Positions 33,743 through 43,421 of a stretch of DNA of 64,000 bases are shown piece after piece (positions within the stretch are counted from its first letter, which is position 1; every line of letters begins with the position of its first letter). The notes below the pieces were generated by a model, which did not search any database, was not told the origin of the DNA, and saw only the letters and a program-made list of their open reading frames with translations. The stretch is from Contendibacter sp031732755. Its GTDB lineage: Bacteria > Pseudomonadota > Gammaproteobacteria > Competibacterales > Competibacteraceae. The position numbers were made by a program, and so were the translations under genes. The stretch lies in NCBI GenBank assembly GCA_031732755.1, contig JAVMKI010000051.1, forward strand, positions 1-64,000, in the 5' to 3' direction.

Positions 33743-34342
33743 CTACGGGCTGATTTGAGCCGCCTTGCGTTCCCGTCGGCGGCTGTACCACCAATCCCAG
33801 ACAAAATAGATCAGGACGATGCCGATGCCGATCCACACCAGCAACGGCGCGGTGTTCGATAGAACGACGTTGAGAATAGCGCTTGCGATCAGGAAAGCAG
33901 CGACCACGCATAAGCGCCAGTCGAAATAGACACCAGCCAGGAAGGTGCTGAGGGTAAGCGTAAACAGCAAGACGAAACTCGCCTGCCGGTCGTCCAGGGC
34001 ATCGATGGAACTGAACTCACCCGAGGCCATGAAGACCAACCGGCTCATCAGCAGCACCACGCCCCAATGCAGAATCTGGCGCAGAACCATGAGCGACCGA
34101 ACTTTCAGGGTGGGTTCGACATTGCTCCACTGGGTGCCAATACAAATCAGTCCAAAAATTGGAATCAGCCATTGCCAGTACCAGCGGCTGTTCTCCACGC
34201 TGGATGAGGCGTAGATCGCACCGACCCAGGCCAGTACGATCATCAAGTAAAAACCGATATTGCTGGGGGTAAGCAACCGTCGCCACAGACTGGACCGGGC
34301 GGCGGCTGGCTCGGGAGTTGGAACCAGTTCGAGTTCGGGCAT
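33743..34342 (-). CDS. Integral membrane protein of unknown function
   Basis: A 199-residue protein with about six hydrophobic helices (IGFYLMIVLAWVGAIYA, WLIPIFGLICIGT, LHWGVVLLMSRLVFMA, FVLLFTLTLSTFLAGVYF, LCVVAAFLIASAILNVVL, LLVWIGIGIVLIYFVWDWW) and a basic cytoplasmic C-terminus (YSRRRERKAAQ). AAGGA lies seven bases before the ATG. No family recognised. It lies upstream of the secreted-protein and lipoprotein genes on the same strand. Confidence 0.7.
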   Translation of the reverse strand: MPELELVPTPEPAAARSSLWRRLLTPSNIGFYLMIVLAWVGAIYASSSVENSRWYWQWLIPIFGLICIGTQWSNVEPTLKVRSLMVLRQILHWGVVLLMSRLVFMASGEFSSIDALDDRQASFVLLFTLTLSTFLAGVYFDWRLCVVAAFLIASAILNVVLSNTAPLLVWIGIGIVLIYFVWDWWYSRRRERKAAQISP

Positions 34343-34382
34343 GACGGTTTCCTTGCGTGGAATTTAGGTCAACGATTCGCCT

Positions 34383-35189
34383 TTAAGAGCATATCACGCC
34401 GATGAAACGCGCGGCGGCGTCCAGCACGGTTTCCCGCGCCTGATGATGGGGAACATGACCGCACGCGGGCAACCACAAGATTTCGGTGGGGCCGGTGACG
34501 CCAGTCGCAACGACATCCACCTGGGCACGAGTGGCGTATTCGTCGTCCACGCCCTGAATGATCAGGACTGGGCAGGCGATGCGGCGCAATTCGGCGGTTA
34601 CGTCCCAGGCGCGGCGACTGGCGCGCAACCAGGTATCGCTCCAGCCCTGGAACATGGTTTCGGTGTTAGCGCCGTGATAGCGGCGCAGTCCTTCCTTTAA
34701 CGAATCCTGCTCGTAGGAAACGCGGGCCAGGCGAATGCCGGCCAGGCACACGTCCTCGACGAAAACGTGCGCCGCTTCGCTGATTACGGTGCGGGTTCGC
34801 TCAGGATAAGCGGCGGCGAACAGTAGCGCGATGGAGCCGCCGTCGCTGTGACCAAACAGGATCAGCGGATCGGTGATGCCGCAGGCATCCAGCACCGTGG
34901 GCAGGCTGACGCGCGCCTCTTGTTCCAGATAATCATCGGGGCGCGGCCCGGTCAGCGGTTCGGATTGACCGTAACCCCGACGCTCGTACACCAGCCCCGG
35001 TAAATGGGTTCGGGCGCACAGTTCCGCCGGGAAGTGCCGCCATTGTCCGATGCTGCCCAAGCCCTCGTGCAGAAAAACCAGGGTGGGACCAGCAGCGACG
35101 TGAGGGGGAGACAACCGCTCGGCGTGCAAGCGGTGGCCAGCGGCGCGAAGATCGAAGCGATGGCGATGGACGGGTACGGTCATGGGCAT
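34383..35189 (-). CDS. Alpha/beta hydrolase
   Basis: A 268-residue hydrolase. FLHEGLGSIGQWRHFP near residue 37 is the oxyanion-hole region, LFGHSDGGSIALLFA near 110 carries the nucleophile Ser, the Asp lies in IQGVDDEYAT near 212 and the His in ACGHVPHHQ near 243. Substrate unknown; the sequence resembles carboxylesterase or 2-hydroxy-6-oxo-ester hydrolase types. Its ATG follows the stop of the LON-domain gene directly, so hydrolase, LON-domain protein and UbiX form one transcript. Confidence 0.85.
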   Translation of the reverse strand: MPMTVPVHRHRFDLRAAGHRLHAERLSPPHVAAGPTLVFLHEGLGSIGQWRHFPAELCARTHLPGLVYERRGYGQSEPLTGPRPDDYLEQEARVSLPTVLDACGITDPLILFGHSDGGSIALLFAAAYPERTRTVISEAAHVFVEDVCLAGIRLARVSYEQDSLKEGLRRYHGANTETMFQGWSDTWLRASRRAWDVTAELRRIACPVLIIQGVDDEYATRAQVDVVATGVTGPTEILWLPACGHVPHHQARETVLDAAARFIGVICS

Positions 35190-35795
35190 TCAGGCGATGC
35201 GTTGTTCCTGAAACAGGGCTAACAGGATGTCCAGGCGTTGACGAGGTTCGAGCATTCCCAGCAGCGCCTGGCGGACGTGTAGTGGCAGCGGCAGGATTTC
35301 CGTCAGCCGGTTGCCGATCCAGGCGGCGTTGTCCCAGTCCGGGACGAGAAAGCGAGCGTAGGGTTGCAATTCTTCGTTGTCCAGCAAGTCGCGCAGCACG
35401 CGCGCCAGCGGTGCGTGACTAGGCAAGGGCGATTCCACCGGATCGTCTGGCAACCACAATACCTGACCCATCAGCAGATGGTCGGGTTGGACCCGGTGGC
35501 TGACCACCCGCAAGCGGCGCACGCCCAGGCAAGTGAGACCGAGCAACCCGTCTTCGGTCTGGTCGAAATCCACGATGCGCGTCAGGGTGCCGACCGGATG
35601 GATGCCAGTCGGCTGACCGCCTGTTTCGTTTCCTTCGTGAATGGCGACCACCCCGAAACCGCTGTCGGTTCTCATGCAGTGGCTGACCATATCCAGATAG
35701 CGAGCCTCGAAAATCCGCAGAGGCAGTACTCCACCGGGAAACAGCACGGTCTTGAGCGGGAACAGCGGCAGTTCCTGGGTAACGGTTGCGGTCAT
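35190..35795 (-). CDS. Stand-alone LON N-terminal (substrate-binding) domain protein
   Basis: A 201-residue protein that matches the N-terminal domain of Lon but lacks ATPase and protease domains. It starts QELPLFPLKTVLFPGGVLPL, with RIFEARYLDM next, as in LON_substr_bdg proteins; the C-terminal helices follow (LTEILPLPLHVRQALLGML). Such proteins are widespread in Proteobacteria, with unclear function, perhaps as adaptors. The ATG at 35795 overlaps the ubiX stop by four bases. The frame is open upstream over ubiX without homology. Confidence 0.88.
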   Translation of the reverse strand: MTATVTQELPLFPLKTVLFPGGVLPLRIFEARYLDMVSHCMRTDSGFGVVAIHEGNETGGQPTGIHPVGTLTRIVDFDQTEDGLLGLTCLGVRRLRVVSHRVQPDHLLMGQVLWLPDDPVESPLPSHAPLARVLRDLLDNEELQPYARFLVPDWDNAAWIGNRLTEILPLPLHVRQALLGMLEPRQRLDILLALFQEQRIA

Positions 35796-36424
35796 GAGGA
35801 TCCACCCAGTTTCGGTTGTTCGCCCCAGCGCGGCAGCAGCGTGTGGGGAATCTCCAACTGATCGAGAATTCTGGCGACGATGAAATCCACCAATTCCGCG
35901 ACTGTGGCCGGCCGATAATAAAAACCGGGGTTGGCCGGCAAGATCACCGCGCCGGCGCGGGCCAACCGTAACATGTTTTCCAGATGAATCAACGAGAGCG
36001 GAGTTTCCCGTACCGCCAAAATCAGCTTGCGTCTTTCCTTGAGCGTCACGTCGGCGGCTCGTTCCAGCAGGTTGTCGCTGTTGCCGTTGGCGATGGCGGC
36101 CAACGCCCCAGTGGTGCAAGGGCAGACGACCATCGCGCCCGCCCGCGCTGAGCCACTGGCGGGCGGCGCGGTCCATTCGTCTTGCCCGAATACCCGCAAC
36201 TGGTCGGGATCGCAACGGTAATGTTCGATCAACGCCCGCTGGATATCATGCGGTCGGCCAGGCAGGCGCAAATCGGTTTCCATGTGGATGACAATCCGCG
36301 CCGCTTTCGAGAGCAGCAGTTGCACCGGATGGCCGGTTTCCAGCAAGCAGCGCAGCAGCCGCAGGCCGTAATCGGCTCCGGATGCGCCGGTCATGCCGAG
36401 AATAATGGGGCGGGAGGTAGTCAT
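35792..36424 (-). CDS. ubiX: Flavin prenyltransferase UbiX
   Basis: A 210-residue enzyme that makes prenylated FMN, the cofactor of the UbiD decarboxylase in ubiquinone synthesis. Family segments: ILGMTGASGADYGLRLL at the N-terminus (FMN phosphate site), VVCPCTTGALAAIANGNSDNLLERAADVTLKE split around residues 97-130, and ETPLSLIHLENMLRLARAGA near 140. ubiD is not in the window. It is first in ubiX, LON-domain protein, hydrolase. Confidence 0.95.
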   Translation of the reverse strand: MTTSRPIILGMTGASGADYGLRLLRCLLETGHPVQLLLSKAARIVIHMETDLRLPGRPHDIQRALIEHYRCDPDQLRVFGQDEWTAPPASGSARAGAMVVCPCTTGALAAIANGNSDNLLERAADVTLKERRKLILAVRETPLSLIHLENMLRLARAGAVILPANPGFYYRPATVAELVDFIVARILDQLEIPHTLLPRWGEQPKLGGSS

Positions 36425-37034
36425 GGTGGTTAACCGGCAAGGCTCTATGTCATGTCCTTTATCGATTCAATCTTCATCAAGGCCGCCAGAATCAGGAAGT
36501 TCCTGGCAGCGTGCGTTGAGTTTTCGGCAACTGTTTCTTCGCAAGTCAGCCAAGGTGGCAAAATTCGACCAGCTTTCCTAAATCTTTTCACATGTTACCA
36601 AGCACGCCTCAATCAGATTGACATTTTGTTGTGGGTCGATTGGAACTTGGGTTGTGCATGGGCATCGTCTTGGGATGAACCCTTTAGCCTAGCGATGACG
36701 TCATTGCACCATCAGCGCGCGGTTGACCTCGCAAGGGAGTCATTAAATCCAGCTTTGGGGTTTTGCTTCATTTCAGCGCACTTCGGTGCCAGTCTTGCCC
36801 GTTTTTTGGGCATTCCACGTCCAGTTTACTCCACTAACTGTGGGTCTCTTATACTCGCTGCCAGCAGGTAACGCGCCCAGCTTGGGTAAATATTCTTCAT
36901 GTTATTGAAGTAGATAATTTTTTTAGAAAATGGGGACCATGTTCAAAATCCGCGTCGGCCATTTGGATCAATGGCAAGCGGTATGCAACCTGGTTTTTAC
37001 TTTCCTGATGGTTTCCCGCGAGTGAATCGAAATC
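36425..37034. other. Gene-free stretch upstream of gltB
   Basis: About 600 bases with lower GC than the flanks. A 139-codon plus-strand frame (36452-36871) lacks any family feature or ribosome site, and I reject it. A TGCCC/GGGCA hairpin with a T6 loop lies near 36798-36814. AT-rich sequence around 36888-36930 may hold the gltB promoter, but no full consensus is visible. Confidence 0.55.
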
Positions 37035-40000
37035 ATGCAGCAGACGCGCAATCACGTCGGCCTGTACCGGCCAGAATTCGAAAGAGATAGCTGCGGCTTT
37101 GGCCTGATCGCCCAAATGGACAACCGGCCTAGCCACTGGTTGGTCCAGACTTCGATCAACGCTCTGGCCCGCCTGACCCATCGTGGTGCGGTGGCCGCCG
37201 ACGGTAAATCCGGCGACGGGTGCGGTCTGCTGATGCGCAAACCGGATGCGTTTTTGCGCCAGGTTGCCGCCGAGGCCGGCATCCACCTGGGCGAGCATTA
37301 TGGCGTGGGCATGGTGTTCCTCAATCGCGATCCTGCCTTGGCCGAGGCTGCCCGGACCGAATTGGGGGTCGAGCTAGCCAAGGAAGGACTGCGGATCGCC
37401 GGCTGGCGCGTGGTGCCGATCAATCCCGAAGCCTGCGGCGCCGAAGCGCTCAAAACGTTGCCACACATCGAGCAGGTCTTCGTCACGCCGCCGACGGACA
37501 TGCTACCGGAGGTGATGGAACGTCATCTGTTCGTGGCCCGCCGCCGCGCCAACCTGCGCATCCGTACCCGCGATCCGGTGTATTACGTGCTGTCGCTGTC
37601 AGGCCGGGTCATCGGTTTCAAAGGCTTGGTGATGCCGGCCAACCTGCCGGTGTTCTACCCCGATCTCCACGACGCGCGACTGGAATCCTCGATCTGTCTG
37701 TTTCATCAGCGGTTCTCCACCAACACCCTGCCGCAGTGGTGGCTGGCGCAGCCGTTCCGTTACCTGGCCCACAACGGTGAAATCAACACCATTCGCGGCA
37801 ATCGCAACTGGGCCGAGGCGCGCAGTTATACCTTCTCCAGCCCACTGCTGCCCGACATGGCTGAAATCCGGCCGCTGGTCAACATGCACGGTTCCGATTC
37901 CAGCAGCCTCGACAACATGTTGGAAGTGCTGGTCATGGGTGGCATGGACATCTTCCGCGCCATGCGCCTGCTGATTCCGCCCGCTTGGCAGAACGTCGAG
38001 CACATGGACCCAGACCTGCGGTCTTTCTACGAGTACAACTCGATGCACATGGAGCCGTGGGACGGACCGGCCGGCATCGTGCTGACCGATGGCCGCTACG
38101 CCGGCTGCGTGCTGGACCGCAACGGCCTGCGCCCGGCTCGCTACGTTATCACCGAGGACCGTCACCTCACCGTCGCCTCGGAAATCGGCGTGTACGACTA
38201 CACCCCGGAACAGGTGGTCGCCAAGGGTCGGATGAAACCGGGCGAGATGCTGGCGGTCGATGTCGAAACCGGCCAGTTGTTGACGCCGACGGATATCGAC
38301 GACGACCTCAAGAGCCGTCATCCCTACCGGCGCTGGCTGCGTGGCCACGTCCAGCGACTCCGTTCCCTGTACAAGAACGAGCCCGAACCGGCGCCACTGA
38401 TCCCGGAGGTGCTGAATACCGCTCAAAAGCTGTTCGGCGTCACCTTCGAGGAACGCGATCAGGTGCTCCGGATATTGGGCGAGGCGGGCCAGGAAGCGGT
38501 CGGTTCGATGGGCGACGACACCCCATTCGCGGTGCTGTCCGAACGGCCCCGCTCGCTGTACGACTATTTTCGCCAACACTTCGCCCAGGTGACCAATCCA
38601 CCGATTGACCCGTTGCGCGAGGCGGTGGTGATGTCGCTGGAAACCTGTCTGGGCGCCGAATGCAATATGTTCGAGGAAAGCCCGGCTTACGCGCCTCGGC
38701 TGACCGCCAATTCGCCGGTGCTGACCGAGGGCCGGCTCCAGGCGCTGCTGGACAATCCCGATGGTCGTTATCCGCACCAGCGCATCGAACTGCATTACCC
38801 GGTCGGCGAGGGTCTGCGGACCGCCATCGAGCGAATCTGCGACGCGGCGGCGGTGGCGGTGCGCAATGGCGCGGTGCTGTTGGTGCTGTCCGACCGGGCT
38901 ATTACCCCCGACACCCTGCCGATTCATGCCTTGCTGGCGACCGGCGCGATCCATCATCGGCTGGTGCGGGACGGCTTGCGCTGCAACGCGAACCTGATCG
39001 TCGAAACCGCCACCGCCCGCGATCCGCATCATTTCGCGGTGCTGCTCGGCTACGGCGCGACCCTGATCCATCCCTGGCTGGCCTACGACATCCTGCGCGA
39101 CCTGGTTCGCAGCGGCGAAATCGCCAACGGCCATGTGCCGAAACTGGCGGAGAACTACGGCAAGGGTATCGACAAGGGTCTGTACAAGATTATCTCCAAA
39201 ATGGGGATTTCCACCATCAACAGCTATCGCGGCGCGCAGTTGTTCGAGATCGTCGGTTTGCACGAGGAGGTGGTGAATCTCTGCTTCAAGGACACGGTCA
39301 GCCGCATCCAGGGCGCGTGCTTCGCCGATCTGGAAGCCGAGCAGATTCAGTTGGCCGAGCGGGCTTGGAAACGCCGTGCGCCAATCGAAACCGGCGGCTT
39401 GCTCAAATACATCCACGGCGGCGAGTACCACGCTTACAACCCCGATGTGGTGGGGGCGCTGCAACGGGCGGTTAACAGTGGTGATTACGCCGACTACCAG
39501 GACTACGCCCGGCTGGTCAACGAACGGCCGGTCGCTACCCTGCGTGACTTATTCCAACTGAAGCCGTCCGCCGCGCCGATTTCGCTGGACGAAGTGGAAC
39601 CGATTGAAGCCATCCTGCCGCGTTTCGATTCCGCCGGGATGTCGCTGGGCGCGTTGTCGCCCGAGGCGCACGAGGCGCTGGCCATGGCGATGAACCGCTT
39701 GGGCGGGCGTTCCAACTCCGGTGAAGGCGGCGAGGACCCGGTCCGTTACGGCACCGAGAAAAGCTCCAAGATCAAGCAGGTAGCCTCCGGTCGTTTCGGC
39801 GTGACGCCGGCCTATCTGGTCAACGCCGAGGTGTTGCAGATCAAGGTCGCCCAGGGCGCCAAGCCCGGCGAGGGCGGGCAACTGCCCGGCGACAAGGTCA
39901 ACGCCACCATCGCCCGGTTGCGCTTCTCCAAACCGGGCGTGGCGCTGATTTCGCCGCCGCCGCATCACGACATCTATTCCATCGAGGACTTGGCGCAGCT

Positions 40001-41498
40001 CATTTTCGACCTCAAGCAGATCAACCCCCAGGCGCTGGTGTCGGTCAAGCTGGTGGCCGAGGCCGGGGTGGGCACCATCGCCGCTGGCGTGGCCAAGGCT
40101 TATGCCGACCTGATTACCATCGCCGGTTACGACGGCGGCACCGGCGCCAGTCCGTTGACCTCGGTCAAGTACGCGGGTTCGCCATGGGAGCTGGGCCTGA
40201 GCGAAACCCATCAGACCTTGCGGATCAACCATCTGCGCGACAAGGTGCGCTTGCAGACCGACGGCGGGTTGAAAACCGGCCTGGACGTGGTCAAGGCGGC
40301 GCTGCTGGGCGCGGAAAGCTTCGGCTTCGGCACCGCGCCGATGGTGGCGCTGGGCTGCAAGTACCTGCGCATCTGCCATCTCAACAACTGCGCCACCGGC
40401 GTCGCCACGCAGAACAACGTGCTGCGGCTCAACCATTTCCGGGGCACCGCCGATAAGGTGATGAACTACTTCCGTTTCGTTGCCCAGGAAACGCGCGAGA
40501 TCATGGCTCGCCTCGGTGTGCGCAAGTTCGAAAACCTGATCGGCCGCACCGATCTGCTGGAAACCTTGCCGGGCGCGACCAGCAAGCAAAGTTGTCTGGA
40601 CCTGTCACCGGTTCTGTCCGACGCCGGTCTGCTGCTGGAGCACCCACAGTTCTGCATTGAGCCGCGCAACGAGCCCTTCGACAAGGGCGAACTGGCCGAA
40701 CAGATGGTGCGCGACGCCCTGCCAGCGATTGCGGCGAAAACGGGGGGTGAGTTCCATTACACGCTCCGCAACGTGCACCGCTCCATCGGCGCGCGGCTAT
40801 CGGGCGAAATCGCCCGCCGCCACGGCGACCTCGGCATGGAGGAGACGCCGATCAAACTGCGGCTGACCGGCACCGCCGGCCAGAGTTTCGGCGTCTGGAA
40901 CGCGGGGGGCTTACACCTCTACCTGGAAGGCGACGCCAACGATTACGTCGGCAAGGGCATGGCCGGCGGCAAGCTGGTGCTTTATCCGCCGAAAAACAGC
41001 CGCTTCGCCAGCCATCGCACGCCTATCATCGGCAATACCTGCCTGTATGGCGCGACCGGCGGTACGCTGTACGCGGCGGGAACCGCCGGCGAACGCTTCG
41101 CGGTGCGCAACTCCGGGGCGCTGGCCATCGTCGAGGGCGTCGGCGATCACGGCTGCGAATACATGACCGGCGGCGTGGTGGTGGTGCTGGGTGAAACCGG
41201 CGTGAATTTCGGCGCCGGCATGACCGGCGGCTTCGCCTTCGTGCTGGACGAACACAACGCCTTCGTGGACCGCTACAACCACGAATTGATCGATATCCAC
41301 CGTATTGCCACTGAAAACATGGAGTTGCAGCGCAACTACCTGCTGGGGCTCATCGAGGACTACGTGGCCGAGACCGGCAGCGGCTGGGGCCAGACCATTC
41401 TGGACGACTTCCGCTATTACGCCAGCCGATTCTGGCTGATCAAGCCGAAGGCGGCCGACCTCAAGTCGCTGATCGGCGCGTTGCGCGAAGCCGCCTGA
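37035..41498 (+). CDS. gltB: Glutamate synthase (NADPH) large subunit
   Basis: A 1487-residue enzyme that, with GltD, converts glutamine + 2-oxoglutarate to two glutamates. A 19-residue propeptide is cleaved before the Ntn nucleophile Cys20 (RDSCGFGLIA). The class II amidotransferase domain fills about 20-430, the central domain about 470-780, and the FMN synthase domain about 830-1200 with SGEGGEDPVRYG. The 3Fe-4S site is CKYLRICHLNNC near 1120, and the GXGXG beta-helix domain is C-terminal. 33 bases separate it from gltD. Confidence 0.97.
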   Translation: MQQTRNHVGLYRPEFERDSCGFGLIAQMDNRPSHWLVQTSINALARLTHRGAVAADGKSGDGCGLLMRKPDAFLRQVAAEAGIHLGEHYGVGMVFLNRDPALAEAARTELGVELAKEGLRIAGWRVVPINPEACGAEALKTLPHIEQVFVTPPTDMLPEVMERHLFVARRRANLRIRTRDPVYYVLSLSGRVIGFKGLVMPANLPVFYPDLHDARLESSICLFHQRFSTNTLPQWWLAQPFRYLAHNGEINTIRGNRNWAEARSYTFSSPLLPDMAEIRPLVNMHGSDSSSLDNMLEVLVMGGMDIFRAMRLLIPPAWQNVEHMDPDLRSFYEYNSMHMEPWDGPAGIVLTDGRYAGCVLDRNGLRPARYVITEDRHLTVASEIGVYDYTPEQVVAKGRMKPGEMLAVDVETGQLLTPTDIDDDLKSRHPYRRWLRGHVQRLRSLYKNEPEPAPLIPEVLNTAQKLFGVTFEERDQVLRILGEAGQEAVGSMGDDTPFAVLSERPRSLYDYFRQHFAQVTNPPIDPLREAVVMSLETCLGAECNMFEESPAYAPRLTANSPVLTEGRLQALLDNPDGRYPHQRIELHYPVGEGLRTAIERICDAAAVAVRNGAVLLVLSDRAITPDTLPIHALLATGAIHHRLVRDGLRCNANLIVETATARDPHHFAVLLGYGATLIHPWLAYDILRDLVRSGEIANGHVPKLAENYGKGIDKGLYKIISKMGISTINSYRGAQLFEIVGLHEEVVNLCFKDTVSRIQGACFADLEAEQIQLAERAWKRRAPIETGGLLKYIHGGEYHAYNPDVVGALQRAVNSGDYADYQDYARLVNERPVATLRDLFQLKPSAAPISLDEVEPIEAILPRFDSAGMSLGALSPEAHEALAMAMNRLGGRSNSGEGGEDPVRYGTEKSSKIKQVASGRFGVTPAYLVNAEVLQIKVAQGAKPGEGGQLPGDKVNATIARLRFSKPGVALISPPPHHDIYSIEDLAQLIFDLKQINPQALVSVKLVAEAGVGTIAAGVAKAYADLITIAGYDGGTGASPLTSVKYAGSPWELGLSETHQTLRINHLRDKVRLQTDGGLKTGLDVVKAALLGAESFGFGTAPMVALGCKYLRICHLNNCATGVATQNNVLRLNHFRGTADKVMNYFRFVAQETREIMARLGVRKFENLIGRTDLLETLPGATSKQSCLDLSPVLSDAGLLLEHPQFCIEPRNEPFDKGELAEQMVRDALPAIAAKTGGEFHYTLRNVHRSIGARLSGEIARRHGDLGMEETPIKLRLTGTAGQSFGVWNAGGLHLYLEGDANDYVGKGMAGGKLVLYPPKNSRFASHRTPIIGNTCLYGATGGTLYAAGTAGERFAVRNSGALAIVEGVGDHGCEYMTGGVVVVLGETGVNFGAGMTGGFAFVLDEHNAFVDRYNHELIDIHRIATENMELQRNYLLGLIEDYVAETGSGWGQTILDDFRYYASRFWLIKPKAADLKSLIGALREAA

Positions 41499-41531
41499 GT
41501 CCTCTCTTACCGCTTGCCGCTGGATACGCTC

Positions 41532-42944
41532 ATGTCGAAAGCCAAACCGCTGCTGTTCATCGAAACCCCACGCCAGGACCCCACCAAAACGCCGGCCCGT
41601 GAACGGGCTCTGCAATTCAAGGAAATCTACGGGCAGTTCGACGCCGCGTCGGCCGCGGTGCAGGCCGGGCGCTGCCTGCATTGCGGCAATCCTTATTGCG
41701 AATGGAAATGCCCGGTCCACAACTACATTCCCAACTGGTTGCAACTGATCAATGAAGGCAACCTGTTCGAGGCTGCCGAACTGTCGCACCGCACCAATTC
41801 GCTGCCGGAAGTCTGCGGCCGGGTTTGCCCGCAAGATCGACTGTGCGAAGGCGACTGTACCCTGAACGACGGTTTCGGCGCGGTCACCATCGGCGCGATT
41901 GAAAAATACATCACCGATACGGCGTTGCAAGCCGGCTGGCGGCCGGATTTGTCCCATGTGGCTCCTACCGGCAAGCGGGTCGCCATCGTCGGCGCCGGCC
42001 CGGCGGGTCTCGGTTGCGCCGACATCCTGGTTCGCAACGGGGTCAAACCGGTAGTGTTCGACCGCTATCCGCAAATCGGCGGCCTGCTGACCTTCGGCAT
42101 CCCACCGTTCAAGCTGGAGAAGGAGGTAGTCCAGACCCGGCGTGAAATCATGGAAGGGATGGGCGTGGAATTCGTGTTGAATACCGAAATCGGCCGCGAC
42201 CTGCCGTTCCAGCGCCTGCTGGACGATTACGACGCGGTGTTTCTCGGCATGGGGACTTACCGCTACATGAAGGGTGGTTTCCCCGGCGAGGAACTGCCTG
42301 GCGTTCACGAGGCGCTACCGTATTTGATCGCCAACGTCAATCGGTTGCTGGGTCTGGAGCGGGACCCCGGCGATTTCATCGACATGAAGGGCCAACGGGT
42401 GGTGGTGCTGGGCGGCGGCGACACCGCGATGGATTGCAATCGCACCGCGATTCGCCAAGGCGCGGCCAGCGTCGTCTGCGCCTACCGCCGCGACGAGGCC
42501 AACATGCCTGGTTCGCGGCGTGAGGTCGCTAACGCCAAGGAAGAAGGGGTGAAGTTCCTGTGGAATCGCCAGCCGCTGGAAATCGTCGGGGACGGGCGAG
42601 TTGAAGGCGTCAAAGTCTGCGCCACCCGGCTCGGCGCCCCCGACGCGCGGGGCCGGCGCAGCCCGGAAATCCTCCCCGGCTCCGAGGAAATCCTGCCGGC
42701 CGACCGGGTGATCATCGCGTTCGGGTTTCAGCCCAGTCCAGCGCCCTGGTTCGCGGAATTCGGCATCGCGGTGGACTTGCGGGGTCGAGTACAAGCTTCG
42801 CCCGGGGGCCGGTTCAAGTTCCAGACCCGCCATCCCAAGGTGTTCGCTGGTGGGGACATGGTGCGCGGTTCCGATTTGGTGGTCACCGCTGTGTTCGAGG
42901 GCCGCGAAGCGGCGGAGGGGATTCTGGATTATCTGGGGGTATAA
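41532..42944 (+). CDS. gltD: Glutamate synthase (NADPH) small subunit
   Basis: A 470-residue subunit that passes electrons from NADPH through FAD and 4Fe-4S clusters to GltB. N-terminal Cys motifs CLHCGNPYCEWKCPVHN and CGRVCPQDRLCEGDC bind two clusters. FAD binds at VAIVGAGPAGLGCADIL near residue 147 and NADPH at VVVLGGGDTAMDC near 285. I prefer the ATG at 41532 over a TTG six codons upstream. Co-transcribed with gltB. Confidence 0.96.
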   Translation: MSKAKPLLFIETPRQDPTKTPARERALQFKEIYGQFDAASAAVQAGRCLHCGNPYCEWKCPVHNYIPNWLQLINEGNLFEAAELSHRTNSLPEVCGRVCPQDRLCEGDCTLNDGFGAVTIGAIEKYITDTALQAGWRPDLSHVAPTGKRVAIVGAGPAGLGCADILVRNGVKPVVFDRYPQIGGLLTFGIPPFKLEKEVVQTRREIMEGMGVEFVLNTEIGRDLPFQRLLDDYDAVFLGMGTYRYMKGGFPGEELPGVHEALPYLIANVNRLLGLERDPGDFIDMKGQRVVVLGGGDTAMDCNRTAIRQGAASVVCAYRRDEANMPGSRREVANAKEEGVKFLWNRQPLEIVGDGRVEGVKVCATRLGAPDARGRRSPEILPGSEEILPADRVIIAFGFQPSPAPWFAEFGIAVDLRGRVQASPGGRFKFQTRHPKVFAGGDMVRGSDLVVTAVFEGREAAEGILDYLGV

Positions 42945-42978
42945 CAGGGCAATTGCGCTATCAGGGCAATCGCGCTAT
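42945..42978. repeat. Two tandem 17-bp repeats after gltD
   Basis: Units at 42945-42961 and 42962-42978 differ at one base (CAGGGCAAT-T/C-GCGCTAT). They begin directly after the gltD stop and adjoin the transposase remnant. Confidence 0.75.
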
Positions 42979-43362
42979 GCGGTCGCCGGATTGGAGCGGC
43001 CAAGGAGCAAGCGCAACCGGTAGTCGTCGTTGAGGGCGGCGCGCAGTTTCCGGCGGCGCAGGCTATCGCGCGGTCGGATCGGCCATGGCCTTTTGGCAGC
43101 CCATGGCATCAATCGAGACCACCGCCCCCCGCAGGTCCAGCACCGCCAGCAGATCGGAAATAGCCGTGATTTCATTGGATTTCTCAGCCACCGCCTGCTG
43201 GGCCAGCACCCAGCGCGCTTGGCTTGGCAGCGCCGCTGTCGCCCAGGCGGTGAACGCCGCCACTCTGGCCCGAGAGATCGCCTTCTGGCAACCGGCCCGT
43301 AATACCGATCCCCGGTTGGTGAATTGGCGTCTCACCACTCCCAATGCCCGCATCAAGCTCAA
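42975..43362 (-). pseudogene. Decayed ISAs1-family transposase fragment
   Basis: The minus strand encodes QQAVAEKSNEITAISDLL and GAVVSIDAMGCQKAMADP, the diagnostic centre of ISAs1-family transposases. The segment stops shortly after MGCQ, and a second frame then reads LRRRKLRAALNDDYRLRLLLG, which looks like the transposase C-terminus. This implies an internal deletion with a frameshift. The IDGK region upstream is degraded. No terminal repeats are found. Inactive. Confidence 0.8.
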
Positions 43363-43421
43363 ACGCCTCTACCCGTCAATTCAGAGCGGGTGAAACACTA
43401 GCCGATTTCTCCAGCCGGCGA

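Noticed and set aside
36452..36871. 139-codon plus-strand frame upstream of gltB
   Set aside because: No ribosome site, no recognisable motif, and composition unlike neighbouring genes; more likely a chance frame in a gene-poor stretch.
37599..39464. 621-codon frame antisense to gltB
   Set aside because: Shadow of gltB caused by high GC; His/Gln/Arg-rich with no domain.
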